Assembly: GCA_021740585.1 (NCBI GenBank)
Contig: JAIOZM010000042.1
Location: 1-36,072, forward strand
Direction: 5' to 3'
Origin: Bacteroidales bacterium
Lineage (GTDB): Bacteria > Bacteroidota > Bacteroidia > Bacteroidales > GCA-2748055
Length of the DNA stretch: 36,072 nt
This document shows positions 1 through 6,782 of this stretch, one piece after another. The translations under genes were made by a program, and so were the position numbers. Under the pieces are notes generated by a model. The model had not been told where the DNA came from. It did no database searches and was given only the letters and a program-made list of their open reading frames with translations. Position 1 is the first letter of the stretch; every line of letters begins with the position of its first letter.

Positions 1-96
1 GAGAATTATCACAATAAAAAATCATTTAAAGAAGAATATCGTGGTTTTCTAAATGATTTAAATATCGATTTTGATGAGCGATACGTTTGGGATTAG
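1..96 (+). CDS. IS200/IS605-like (RAYT) transposase, C-terminal end only
   Basis: The open frame enters from outside the window and gives 31 residues before TAG at 94-96. The last residues read ...FDERYVWD, and the segment before them has the Lys/Phe/Glu-rich pattern typical of the C-terminus of REP-associated tyrosine transposases (Y1_Tnp, IS200-like) of Bacteroidota. The HUH motif and catalytic Tyr would lie upstream and cannot be seen, so activity cannot be judged. The repeats that follow from 116 onward fit, because RAYTs typically sit beside the palindromes they act on. The assignment rests on recognising a short C-terminal signature, so it is moderately secure. Confidence 0.65.
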   Translation, partial: ENYHNKKSFKEEYRGFLNDLNIDFDERYVWD

Positions 97-115
97 ATTG
101 AAAATGTAATAAAAG

Positions 116-324
116 ATTGCGCACCTTTGGCGCTTTTAAAATGATGATAATCCTTAGCCCCAAGCTTTGCATCGGGGCTAATGATTACGCACCTTTGGGG
201 CTAAAAGAATAAGCATGAAAATTTCAGCGCCAAAGGTGCGTAATCAAAAGCCTCGTAATCAAAAGCCTCGTGCAACGGGGGAGCTAAATAATAACCATTA
301 AAATAAGCGCCAAAGGTGCGCAAT
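116..324. repeat. Nested inverted repeats (REP-like cluster)
   Basis: A perfect 20-bp inverted repeat, attgcgcacctttggcgctt at 116-135 and its reverse complement at 305-324, encloses a second pair at 184-202 and 226-244 (18 of 19 positions matching; attacgc replaces attgcgc in both arms). A further hairpin, tagcccc(155-161)/ggggcta(174-180), lies between the left arms. The four copies of gcacctttgg or its complement make a roughly 209-bp palindromic block directly after the transposase end. It resembles REP clusters mobilised by RAYT proteins; that role is inferred. Confidence 0.75.
241..270. repeat. 15-bp direct repeat, two copies
   Basis: taatcaaaagcctcg is present at 241-255 and again, identically, at 256-270. 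It lies inside the REP-like block, just after the inner inverted-repeat arm, and looks like a recent tandem duplication. Confidence 0.85.
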
Positions 325-330
325 AAATTC

Positions 331-349
331 CCCAGGGCACAGCCCTGGG
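331..349. repeat. Perfect 8-bp hairpin
   Basis: cccagggc (331-338), loop aca, gccctggg (342-349). There is no T tract on either side; the next bases are the 9-bp tandem array. It is similar in style to the CCCCAGGC/GCCTGGGG stem near 32035 and is probably another REP-type palindrome rather than a terminator. Confidence 0.6.
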
Positions 350-350
350 C

Positions 351-413
351 ATATTCAGCATATTCAGCATATTCAGCATATAGAGTATATAGAGCATATC
401 CACCATATTCAAT
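351..413. repeat. 9-bp tandem array, seven units
   Basis: Three exact copies of atattcagc (351-377) are followed by atatagagt, atatagagc, atatccacc and atattcaat, so the period is an uninterrupted nine bases over 63 bp. Every unit begins with atat. The array ends exactly where the stop codon of the minus-strand gene begins (414-416), so it lies immediately 3' of that gene. Confidence 0.9.
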
Positions 414-1949
414 TCACCCCCCATCCCCAATCATCCCCCAATTCTCCCCCATCCTCATCACCGCCTCTTCCAGCTCCTTTTCCGGTACAATAATATTATA
501 TTCACTCCAAAAAAGAGGATCGGCAGGAAAAAACTCATCCGAGAGAATGACTCCCTGCTTTAACAGTTCTTTCCGCGAGATGGAGAGATCTTTTTCTAAA
601 TCTATATCAGTAACGGCAAGCTCAATTACAATTTTATGTACGTTCGACACCCACTTACTTTTTTTTCTAAATTTGAAGGCAACTTCTCCATGTGCCATAT
701 TTAAATGATATTTACCTTCACTTTTCCGATATTCTATATGATATTTCGCATAAAGCGGCCTGCCCTTTAAATTCCTGTTTTTTTTAACAAAAAACATACT
801 GCTTTCTTTCCCAATCAGGGATGGATTTATTTCAAAATCGGCCGCAAGTAAAGCCATTTCATTAATGTCAATGTAAAGCTGACCTTGAAAATGAACTTCA
901 TTAATACTTTGTTTTTGTTTGAATTGGATTACATAAACAAGTTTGTCTTTATAGGAAATGATATCGGCAAAATGTAGATCGTAATACCGGGAGAAATCGG
1001 TAAGCAAAAAATCAATCGGATTTCGAATTATGTCTAATTCTAAAGCGCTGTAAATCCCTGATTTAATCTTAATTAAAATGCTGTCTCCTTTATTCACATT
1101 GCTGATCTTCCTCCCTTTTACAATTCTTACTTTATCCTGAGCAATATGATTAGCATAGGAGGGTTTATCAATTTCTAAAGTAGCTTCCGAGAACGTCATG
1201 ATTTCCTTATCCTTCAAGGTAAATTCTCTGAAATAGGCTTCCATAAAGAATGACTGGGAAATATAATTTTCCGGGATTCTTTTTATGCATTCGTTCAGAA
1301 TGAGTTCAGGATTATGGTACCTGATAATGACTTCCTGCAAAGAAATAATGCGGGGAGTCATCATTAATTCCAGATCTTTCGCAGATTCCATATTTATAGC
1401 ATAAAGCAGATTGTCATAGCCCATCATAGATACTACCAAAACAGGATTCTCAATATCAGCCGGAATGGAAAATCTGAATTCACCTTGTAAATTTGAGAGT
1501 GTGCCTTTATTTGAATTATTTAATGTTATGCTTGCAAATTCCAGTGGATTCTTATTTTTTATATCCACCACTTTTCCGGTAATCGTAATTATGGTATTTT
1601 TACTTTTAGCTGAAATATCAGGAGGCTTACTTTCTTTGTAGATTACAATATTTTTATCTATAAGAACGTATGCCAATTCTGGTTGTTGCAGAATTGAATC
1701 AAGGGCTTCTTCAATACTCAGACCTTCAATTTTTATGGTCTTATGTACTTTTTTATCTATAATGCCTGAGTTATAGGTAAATAAATATCCTGTTTGCAAA
1801 CTAATTTCATTGAAAATATAGGCAAGGCTTTTATTATGAGCCTGGATTGTCACGGTTTTATCTGAAAGTTGGGCACTTAGTTTAGGGCCCAGAATGAATA
1901 AACTGAGAATTTGTATAAGAAGAAATATATTTAGCCTGGGTATGGCCAT
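414..1949 (-). CDS. STN + carboxypeptidase-regulatory-like domain protein without TonB barrel
   Basis: A 511-residue exported protein. Residues 1-27 form a signal peptide ending ...KLSAQ. Residues ~31-105 are an STN (secretin/TonB short N-terminal) domain, the module that in TonB-dependent transducers contacts the FecR anti-sigma factor. Residues ~121-205 are a CarbopepD_reg_2-like beta-sandwich (ITGKVVD...PLEFASITL...GEFRFSIP). The remaining ~300 residues are not a TonB plug or barrel; they match, segment by segment, the C-terminal part of the protein at 3639-4910 (AYFRE/GFYRE, VKGRK/IDRGRK, YVIQFKQ/YVIDFKQ, LYIDI, ELAVTD/ELAITD). It starts at ATG 1949, 6 nt after the anti-sigma stop, so it is very likely cotranscribed with the sigma/anti-sigma pair. 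The STN domain and context suggest a signal-transducing envelope protein; the ligand and exact location are unknown. Confidence 0.85.
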   Translation of the reverse strand: MAIPRLNIFLLIQILSLFILGPKLSAQLSDKTVTIQAHNKSLAYIFNEISLQTGYLFTYNSGIIDKKVHKTIKIEGLSIEEALDSILQQPELAYVLIDKNIVIYKESKPPDISAKSKNTIITITGKVVDIKNKNPLEFASITLNNSNKGTLSNLQGEFRFSIPADIENPVLVVSMMGYDNLLYAINMESAKDLELMMTPRIISLQEVIIRYHNPELILNECIKRIPENYISQSFFMEAYFREFTLKDKEIMTFSEATLEIDKPSYANHIAQDKVRIVKGRKISNVNKGDSILIKIKSGIYSALELDIIRNPIDFLLTDFSRYYDLHFADIISYKDKLVYVIQFKQKQSINEVHFQGQLYIDINEMALLAADFEINPSLIGKESSMFFVKKNRNLKGRPLYAKYHIEYRKSEGKYHLNMAHGEVAFKFRKKSKWVSNVHKIVIELAVTDIDLEKDLSISRKELLKQGVILSDEFFPADPLFWSEYNIIVPEKELEEAVMRMGENWGMIGDGG

Positions 1950-1955
1950 GTTGAA

Positions 1956-2945
1956 TTAATTATTTCTTTTAAGTGAATATTCATTTTCACTATGCTCGCA
2001 TGATAAATCAAATGCAACACAAATGGTCTGTATTATGGCATCTATACTCTGCTGACTGTAGCTTGAGGATATTCTCAAATCATTTATACTTTCATCAAGT
2101 ATATTTATTTTAACATGATATGAATCCTCAAGAACAAGAATTGCCTCATTGAGACTAAGGTCAGAAAATTTAAACTCCCGGGTCTTCCAGGATAAATAAT
2201 TGATATTGGAATTTAATCCGAGCGATTCAGTCCTGCCATCACTGATCCCAAAATCACCTTTCGTCATAATTATTCCTTCTGAATTCTCATCTGTTTTAAG
2301 TTGTACTTTTCCTGATTCTACCAATACCTCAGTAATATTATGATTTTCCTTAACATTAAATTTAGTGCCCAGAACACTAATAACGGCATTTCTGGTTTCA
2401 ATGATAAATGGGTATTTCGGATCAGACATTACTTCAAAATATCCTTCACCTTTAAGTTTAATCTTTCTGTTTCCCCCAAAATTATCAGCATAGCTTAGTT
2501 TGGATCCTTTTTTAAGGAATACATTACTCCCATCCGGTAAATAATAGGAATTTACATTTTCAGTAGCAGTAAGAGTGGTTGAACGTAAGAAGGAATAATT
2601 TTCTCCCGGACTAAAATATCTCATAGTAATACCGACTATCAGCCCAATAACAATTATTGCAGCAGCAACTCTCATAAAATAATAATTTAATGAAATTGTT
2701 CTTCTTACTGGTGCATCCAGAAGACCGTCGGATTCTAATCTTAGCTTGAGTTTTACCCATGATTTTTTCGATTCGGGCAGATTTTCCGGCCTAAGATTGT
2801 TCCAGCTTAATTTAATTTTCTCAAACTCGCTTTTAAAGTCAGGATTTTTCGCTATAAATTGAATAAATTCCGTTCTCTCATCAGTTGTCATTTCTCCACT
2901 AAGATAATTCGCTGATAAAGTCCATATATCTTTTTCTTTTTTCAT
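1956..2945 (-). CDS. FecR-family anti-sigma factor
   Basis: A 329-residue inner-membrane anti-sigma regulator. Residues 1-85 form the cytoplasmic part expected to bind the ECF sigma factor. A single membrane segment spans ~88-108 (MRVAAAIIVIGLIVGI). The FecR domain (~120-225) contains YYLPDGS, LKGEGYFEV and VLGTKFNV motifs, and the C-terminus (~250-325, WKTREFKFSDLSLNEA...) is the Bacteroidota DUF4974-type domain, which is itself STN-like. Length is typical. It lies 68 nt after the sigma gene and 6 nt before the STN-domain gene, the usual sigma/anti-sigma/transducer order. By analogy with Fec and Sus-type systems it would hold the sigma factor until an STN-bearing envelope partner signals. 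Confidence 0.93.
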   Translation of the reverse strand: MKKEKDIWTLSANYLSGEMTTDERTEFIQFIAKNPDFKSEFEKIKLSWNNLRPENLPESKKSWVKLKLRLESDGLLDAPVRRTISLNYYFMRVAAAIIVIGLIVGITMRYFSPGENYSFLRSTTLTATENVNSYYLPDGSNVFLKKGSKLSYADNFGGNRKIKLKGEGYFEVMSDPKYPFIIETRNAVISVLGTKFNVKENHNITEVLVESGKVQLKTDENSEGIIMTKGDFGISDGRTESLGLNSNINYLSWKTREFKFSDLSLNEAILVLEDSYHVKINILDESINDLRISSSYSQQSIDAIIQTICVAFDLSCEHSENEYSLKRNN

Positions 2946-3013
2946 TTTATCTTTTTTTTGCCTGCCAGATAAACGGGATTTTCCGGGAAAGGCATTTCAT
3001 TTATTTGTTATGG

Positions 3014-3559
3014 TTAATATCCATAGTTTTTTAACGACATGCGAAAGGCTTTTAAGGCTTTTGCCATATTCGCTTCAACAGTTTTTATCGATATGCTTAG
3101 CTGTAACGCAATTTCTTTATACTTCATTCCTTCAAATCTGCTCATATTGAATATTTCCCTTGTCCTTTCAGGTAATAATTCTAAGGTTTTACTTATAGCA
3201 TTGTTGAGAAGCTTCAGGTCTATTTCCTCAGAAGGATCTTTTTCACTGCCTTCCAGGTTTTTGATTGCATCTTCTTCAATAAGTTGTTTTCTGTTGCTTT
3301 TTCGAAGTAACATTAATGAATTATTATAAACAGATTTATATAAATAGCTCTGCCAACTTGTTTTTAAAAGAAACTCATTCCGGTTTTTCCATATATTGTA
3401 AAAAACATCCTGCACAACCTCTTCCGACTCAGATTTATTTTTTAGAATGCTCAGTGAATACAAAACCATTCCGGGATAGAATTTATGAAAGAGAGATTCA
3501 AAGCTTTTGATATCTCCCTTTCTTATTTGTTTCAGTATGTATTGGTCATTCAATTTCAT
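3014..3559 (-). CDS. ECF RNA polymerase sigma-70 factor (Bacteroidetes FecI-like)
   Basis: A 181-residue ECF sigma factor. Region 2 spans ~15-80 (FESLFHKFYPGMVLYSLS, then SEEVVQDVFYNIWKNR, the -10-binding helix). Region 4 spans ~125-178 (LPERTREIFNMSRFEGMKYKEIA, then the helix-turn-helix LSISIKTVEANMAKAL). Start ATG at 3559. An imperfect hairpin (3580-3624) lies 20 nt upstream. It is followed on the same strand by the FecR-type anti-sigma gene, its expected regulator. The likely targets are this cassette and possibly the upstream paralogue at 3639-4910; this is inferred from position only. No TAnnTTTG promoter was found directly upstream, so it may be transcribed from the upstream gene or from its own ECF-type promoter. 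Confidence 0.95.
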   Translation of the reverse strand: MKLNDQYILKQIRKGDIKSFESLFHKFYPGMVLYSLSILKNKSESEEVVQDVFYNIWKNRNEFLLKTSWQSYLYKSVYNNSLMLLRKSNRKQLIEEDAIKNLEGSEKDPSEEIDLKLLNNAISKTLELLPERTREIFNMSRFEGMKYKEIALQLSISIKTVEANMAKALKAFRMSLKNYGY

Positions 3560-3579
3560 TCAGCATCCCCGGGATTATA

Positions 3580-3624
3580 ATCAGGATTTCAATTTACATA
3601 AACTAAATTGAAATAAACCCTGAT
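3580..3624 (-). promoter_or_regulatory. Hairpin in the leader of the ECF sigma gene
   Basis: atcagg-atttcaattt (3580-3595) pairs with aaattgaaat (3605-3614) and cctgat (3619-3624): 10 plus 6 perfect base pairs with a 9-nt loop and a 4-nt bulge. It lies between the stop of the upstream paralogue (3639) and the sigma start (3559). No T tract follows on the minus strand, so it is not a typical terminator. Its role is not known. Confidence 0.55.
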
Positions 3625-3638
3625 CCATCTGTCTGATT

Positions 3639-4910
3639 TTATTTGTACTTTCTGTATAATTTCCTTATTGCCTGTTCAATGCTGGCATCGGGTTCAATCA
3701 GATTATAATCGCCCCAATAATTTGGATCGAAAAATGCCTGAACTTCTTCTTCCATAAAATCATTTGTTCCGAATCTTTCTTTTCTCTCAATTTTTTGACT
3801 TGCTTCCGCAGGCAAACGATCTGTAATAGCTAATTCCGACATCAGGGAAATAGTGGAATTAAATAATTTCTTTTCCCAATCCATTTCGAATATAACTTCT
3901 GCACGAGCATAGTTGAAATACCATTGATCTTCCTGAATTGTATAACTTGCCCTATAGGTCGTATTTAATGGGGTAATGGTGACGCCTGCCGGCTTTTTTC
4001 TAATAAAAACGCGGGTTGCTTCTTCTTCATTTTCAAGATTCAGGGAGAAAATAGCATCAGAAATTGCAAGTTTTTCAATGTCTATGTATAACTTACCATA
4101 AAAATAGGGGTCGCTTATATACTGATTTTGCTTGAAATCGATAACATAATGCAACCGATCATTAATTGAAACTACATTCTCAAAATCGAAAACATAGATT
4201 TTGTCGTAATTTTCAGTAAAAATATTATACGGATTCTTAACAACATCAAGGAGCATGGAGATTGCCGGACCGCCTTGTAATTTGATTAACAAAGTATCCA
4301 TTTTCTCAACATTAGAACTCTTCCTTCCTCTGTCAATTTTCACCTGATCGAATTGAAGATCATTGTTATAGGGTGATTTATAAATATTTACAATAGCTTC
4401 GGATATAGCAACATAATTTTTTCGGTTTTTAATTGTTTCCCTGTAAAAGCCTGTCATAGCCATCGGAATGGTACTGTAATTTTTAGAAACATTATTAAGA
4501 ACCAAACGAATTATCTCTGAACCGTTTGCAGGTCTTACCGTTAACTCTTTTAAGTGCTCTGTAACAGGCTCCAGCTTAATGGTCAGCGGTTTGTCATTTT
4601 CAAATTCTGAAAGACTAATGTTTTTGTTTTTATATCCAATAAAGGATATTTCAAGGTTTTCAGCTTTGTTGTTTTTATCAACTTTAATGGTAAACTCCCC
4701 GTCAGCATTGCTTACTGTAGCAACACTGGTTCCTTCAAGAACTATTGACGCAAAAGGAAGGACATCATTGTTTACAGCGTTTTTTAGAACTCCCAGGTAA
4801 GAAATAAATTGTGAGTTCTCTGTTTGCGCATAACTTGATGAAAAATTCCACACCGGGAAAAGAAAAAGAATTCCCAGGAAAATTCCGAAATTTGATTTTT
4901 TTGTTTTCAT
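3639..4910 (-). CDS. Exported carboxypeptidase-regulatory-like domain protein (paralogue lacking STN)
   Basis: A 423-residue protein with a signal peptide (MKTKKSNFGIFLGILFLF...SYAQ, residues 1-29). Residues ~37-120 are a CarbopepD_reg_2-like domain (YLGVLKNAVNNDVLPFASI, DGEFTIKVD, ISFIGYKNKNISL). The remaining ~290 residues form the family-specific domain (GFYRETIKNRKNYVAISEA, IDRGRKSSNVEKMDTLL, YVIDFKQNQYISDPYFYGK, MSELAITDRLP). The neighbouring gene at 414-1949 has the same last two domains plus an N-terminal STN domain. This gene is the first of the minus-strand run, 79 nt ahead of the sigma factor. The C-terminal domain is familiar from many Bacteroidota proteins annotated only by their regulatory-like domain; no enzymatic residues are recognised. 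Start ATG 4910 is set by the signal peptide. Confidence 0.85.
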   Translation of the reverse strand: MKTKKSNFGIFLGILFLFPVWNFSSSYAQTENSQFISYLGVLKNAVNNDVLPFASIVLEGTSVATVSNADGEFTIKVDKNNKAENLEISFIGYKNKNISLSEFENDKPLTIKLEPVTEHLKELTVRPANGSEIIRLVLNNVSKNYSTIPMAMTGFYRETIKNRKNYVAISEAIVNIYKSPYNNDLQFDQVKIDRGRKSSNVEKMDTLLIKLQGGPAISMLLDVVKNPYNIFTENYDKIYVFDFENVVSINDRLHYVIDFKQNQYISDPYFYGKLYIDIEKLAISDAIFSLNLENEEEATRVFIRKKPAGVTITPLNTTYRASYTIQEDQWYFNYARAEVIFEMDWEKKLFNSTISLMSELAITDRLPAEASQKIERKERFGTNDFMEEEVQAFFDPNYWGDYNLIEPDASIEQAIRKLYRKYK

Positions 4911-5023
4911 GATTTTGTATTTTAATTATCCTGATTTTATTGCACTTCAGCAACATTATTTTGCTTTCTATCTATAAGATGCAATAAAAGGAAAATACCC
5001 TACCGAAATTATCACTTTTTTTT

Positions 5024-5054
5024 CAAAGCTTTACTATTGATTATAAAAGCTTTG
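5024..5054. repeat. Palindrome caaagcttt-N13-aaagctttg
   Basis: Perfect 9-bp arms at 5024-5032 and 5046-5054. It lies in the divergent promoter region, about 27 nt before the putative -33 element of the plus-strand gene. The position would suit an operator, but no regulator is identified and no T tract supports a terminator. Confidence 0.4.
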
Positions 5055-5080
5055 TAATAAAATCCAATTTTTAGGTGCTT

Positions 5081-5110
5081 TTTGAATTGATTATATGGTA
5101 AGTAAATTTG
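5081..5110 (+). promoter_or_regulatory. Promoter-like site, TTTG-N18-TAAATTTG
   Basis: TTTG at 5081-5084 and TAAATTTG at 5103-5110 match the Bacteroidota primary-sigma consensus (TTTG, about 19 nt, TAnnTTTG). The start site would be near 5117, giving a leader of about 210-250 nt before the gene at 5330. Confidence 0.5.
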
Positions 5111-5329
5111 TTGTAATTTTATAATATACGTGGAAAGCAAACCATTTTAACGATTTGCGTTGAAATTAAACTTTTTTGCGTTTTGATTTTTTCAAAAAGT
5201 ATTATACTTAAAATGAATTTTGAAAGTAATTGCTATGAAGATATGCTTGAACAATTATGAAAATTCGTCTTTGAGTTTTTTGCATATATTATCTGATTGG
5301 CTTTCTTTGTCTGGTATATATTAAATCTT

Positions 5330-6436
5330 ATGAAAAGATATTTATTATTAGAAAAATACAAGCCTATGCAAGAGAAATTTTTTATCCTGCAATTTTTTTA
5401 TTTGTGTTTTTTGCCTGGCATAGTCCTAAGTCAGAATCTGCCGGATAATGATTCTGTATATATAACTGGAGCAACTGCCCCTTTGTTTTCAAGTAACGAG
5501 ATACTGGATATAAGCATTTATTTCGACGATTTAAAGGCACTTAAAAAGGACTTGTCCGATAATCCTTCAACTCATAAGGCCCAATTGCTCATCCATAACC
5601 CTGACAGTGAAAATATTTTCAATATAAAAGTATCCACCCGAGGCATTTTCAGAAAAGACCCTTCTCACTGTAATTTCCCCCCATTAAAGCTGGATTTTAG
5701 AAAGCAGGAATTGGATAATACAATTTTTGAAGACCAGAACAGATTAAAGCTGGTTACCCATTGTCGAAGTGGAAACCTGGAATATGATCAATTTGTAATC
5801 CAGGAATATCTGGCCTATCGTATTTATAATATATTGACTGAGAAAAGTTTCAGGGTCAGACTGGCAAGAGTTACTTATATCGATAATCGTCATAAAATTA
5901 AAGATTTGACACGCTATGCCTTTTTAATTGAGGATGTTGATGATATGGCAAAAAGGAATTGCTGTACTCATGTAGATTTAAATAATATTCCTCAAAATTA
6001 CACCGACTACTTTTTTGAAAATCTTGTGTCTGTTTTTCAGTACATGATTGGAAATACCGATTGGTCTGTTCCGGGTATGCATAATATCAAACTAATAATG
6101 GAGAAACCCGATCACAGACCCGTTCCGGTTCCCTATGATTTCGATTTTTCAGGAATTGTAAATCCCCCATATGCTGTTCCAAATGCTAAATTTGGTATAG
6201 AATCAGTGGATGTGCGACTTTTTCGTGGCTATGAGAGACCCATAGAAGATTTACAGAGAGTATTCGACTATATCCTGACCAAACAGGACGAAATAATGCG
6301 TTTATATGAGAATTCGCCATTGTCGCTGGAACAGAAAAAACGAGCAATGGATTATTTGGATGAATTTTTTATGATTATTTCTGATGAGGAATTAATTAAA
6401 AAGGAATTTGTGTCGGTAGGAAGGAAATATAACTAA
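5330..6436 (+). CDS. Exported protein of unknown function, possibly CotH-like
   Basis: About 368 residues from ATG 5330. A later ATG at 5366 begins a cleaner signal peptide (MQEKFFILQFFYLCFLPGIVLSQ) and may be the true start; an upstream TTG at 5297 is less likely. The mature protein contains LDISIYFDDLKALKKDL, STRGIFRK, NRLKLVTHCRSG, then QEYLAYRIYNILTEKSFRVRLARV, an acidic stretch (FLIEDVDDMAKR), FQYMIGNTDWSVPGMHN and VPYDFDFSGIVNPPYAVP. The order of a Lys-bearing beta strand, an NTDWS motif and a later D-x-D-x-S-G motif recalls CotH-type secreted kinase-fold proteins, and similar Bacteroidota proteins usually remain hypothetical. I am sure of export but not of function. The gene stands alone between intergenic stretches of about 420 and 350 bp. 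Confidence 0.8.
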   Translation: MKRYLLLEKYKPMQEKFFILQFFYLCFLPGIVLSQNLPDNDSVYITGATAPLFSSNEILDISIYFDDLKALKKDLSDNPSTHKAQLLIHNPDSENIFNIKVSTRGIFRKDPSHCNFPPLKLDFRKQELDNTIFEDQNRLKLVTHCRSGNLEYDQFVIQEYLAYRIYNILTEKSFRVRLARVTYIDNRHKIKDLTRYAFLIEDVDDMAKRNCCTHVDLNNIPQNYTDYFFENLVSVFQYMIGNTDWSVPGMHNIKLIMEKPDHRPVPVPYDFDFSGIVNPPYAVPNAKFGIESVDVRLFRGYERPIEDLQRVFDYILTKQDEIMRLYENSPLSLEQKKRAMDYLDEFFMIISDEELIKKEFVSVGRKYN

Positions 6437-6782
6437 AGAAGCAATCTCTGAAAACTTCAATAAATTCTTTTTTATTTTTCTGCGAAATTTCAAGCTGAAG
6501 TTATTTTATTTGAATCCCTGAGAAAACTCGGATGTGTAAAATTGCTTGTTATTATTAATACGACAAGATTTTAATTAGAATCAAACTAAACTATGGATTT
6601 TACCTATCTAATTATGAGAATTTTATAGCTTGAGATTAAGAATTGTTAGCTAATCAGATTGAATATTCTTAAATATTTTTACTTACCTTTGGCCCTAATT
6701 TTTTAGTCATTTATTTGATTTCCTTATTTTCAAAAACGTAATTTTTATTTAGAAAACTAATTAACTTAAAAAAACAAAAAAA
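6437..6782. other. Intergenic region upstream of hppA
   Basis: About 345 bp of AT-rich sequence. The only signal recognised is a promoter-like site near its end (6659-6691). No clear terminator of the preceding gene, RNA gene or repeat was seen. Confidence 0.6.
6659..6691 (+). promoter_or_regulatory. Promoter-like site of hppA, TTG-N22-TACCTTTG
   Basis: TACCTTTG at 6684-6691 matches TAnnTTTG exactly, with TTG at 6659-6661. The spacing is at the long end of the accepted range. A start near 6698 would leave a leader of about 85 nt before ATG 6783. Confidence 0.55.

Larger units (their letters stand above)
4911..5329. other. Divergent intergenic region without a gene
   Basis: About 420 bp of AT-rich DNA between the minus-strand gene at 3639-4910 and the plus-strand gene at 5330. 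It holds a 9-bp palindrome (5024-5054) and a plus-strand promoter-like site (5081-5110). A 29-codon open frame at 5235-5324 is not supported. No RNA gene or terminator was recognised. Confidence 0.6.

Noticed and set aside
316..708. Open frame on plus with AYSAYSAY-type repeats
   Set aside because: It is the translation of the 9-bp tandem array running on antisense to the STN-protein gene; no family resemblance.
5235..5324. 29-codon frame just upstream of the exported-protein gene
   Set aside because: Too short to support; composition is ordinary and it may be chance in AT-rich leader DNA.
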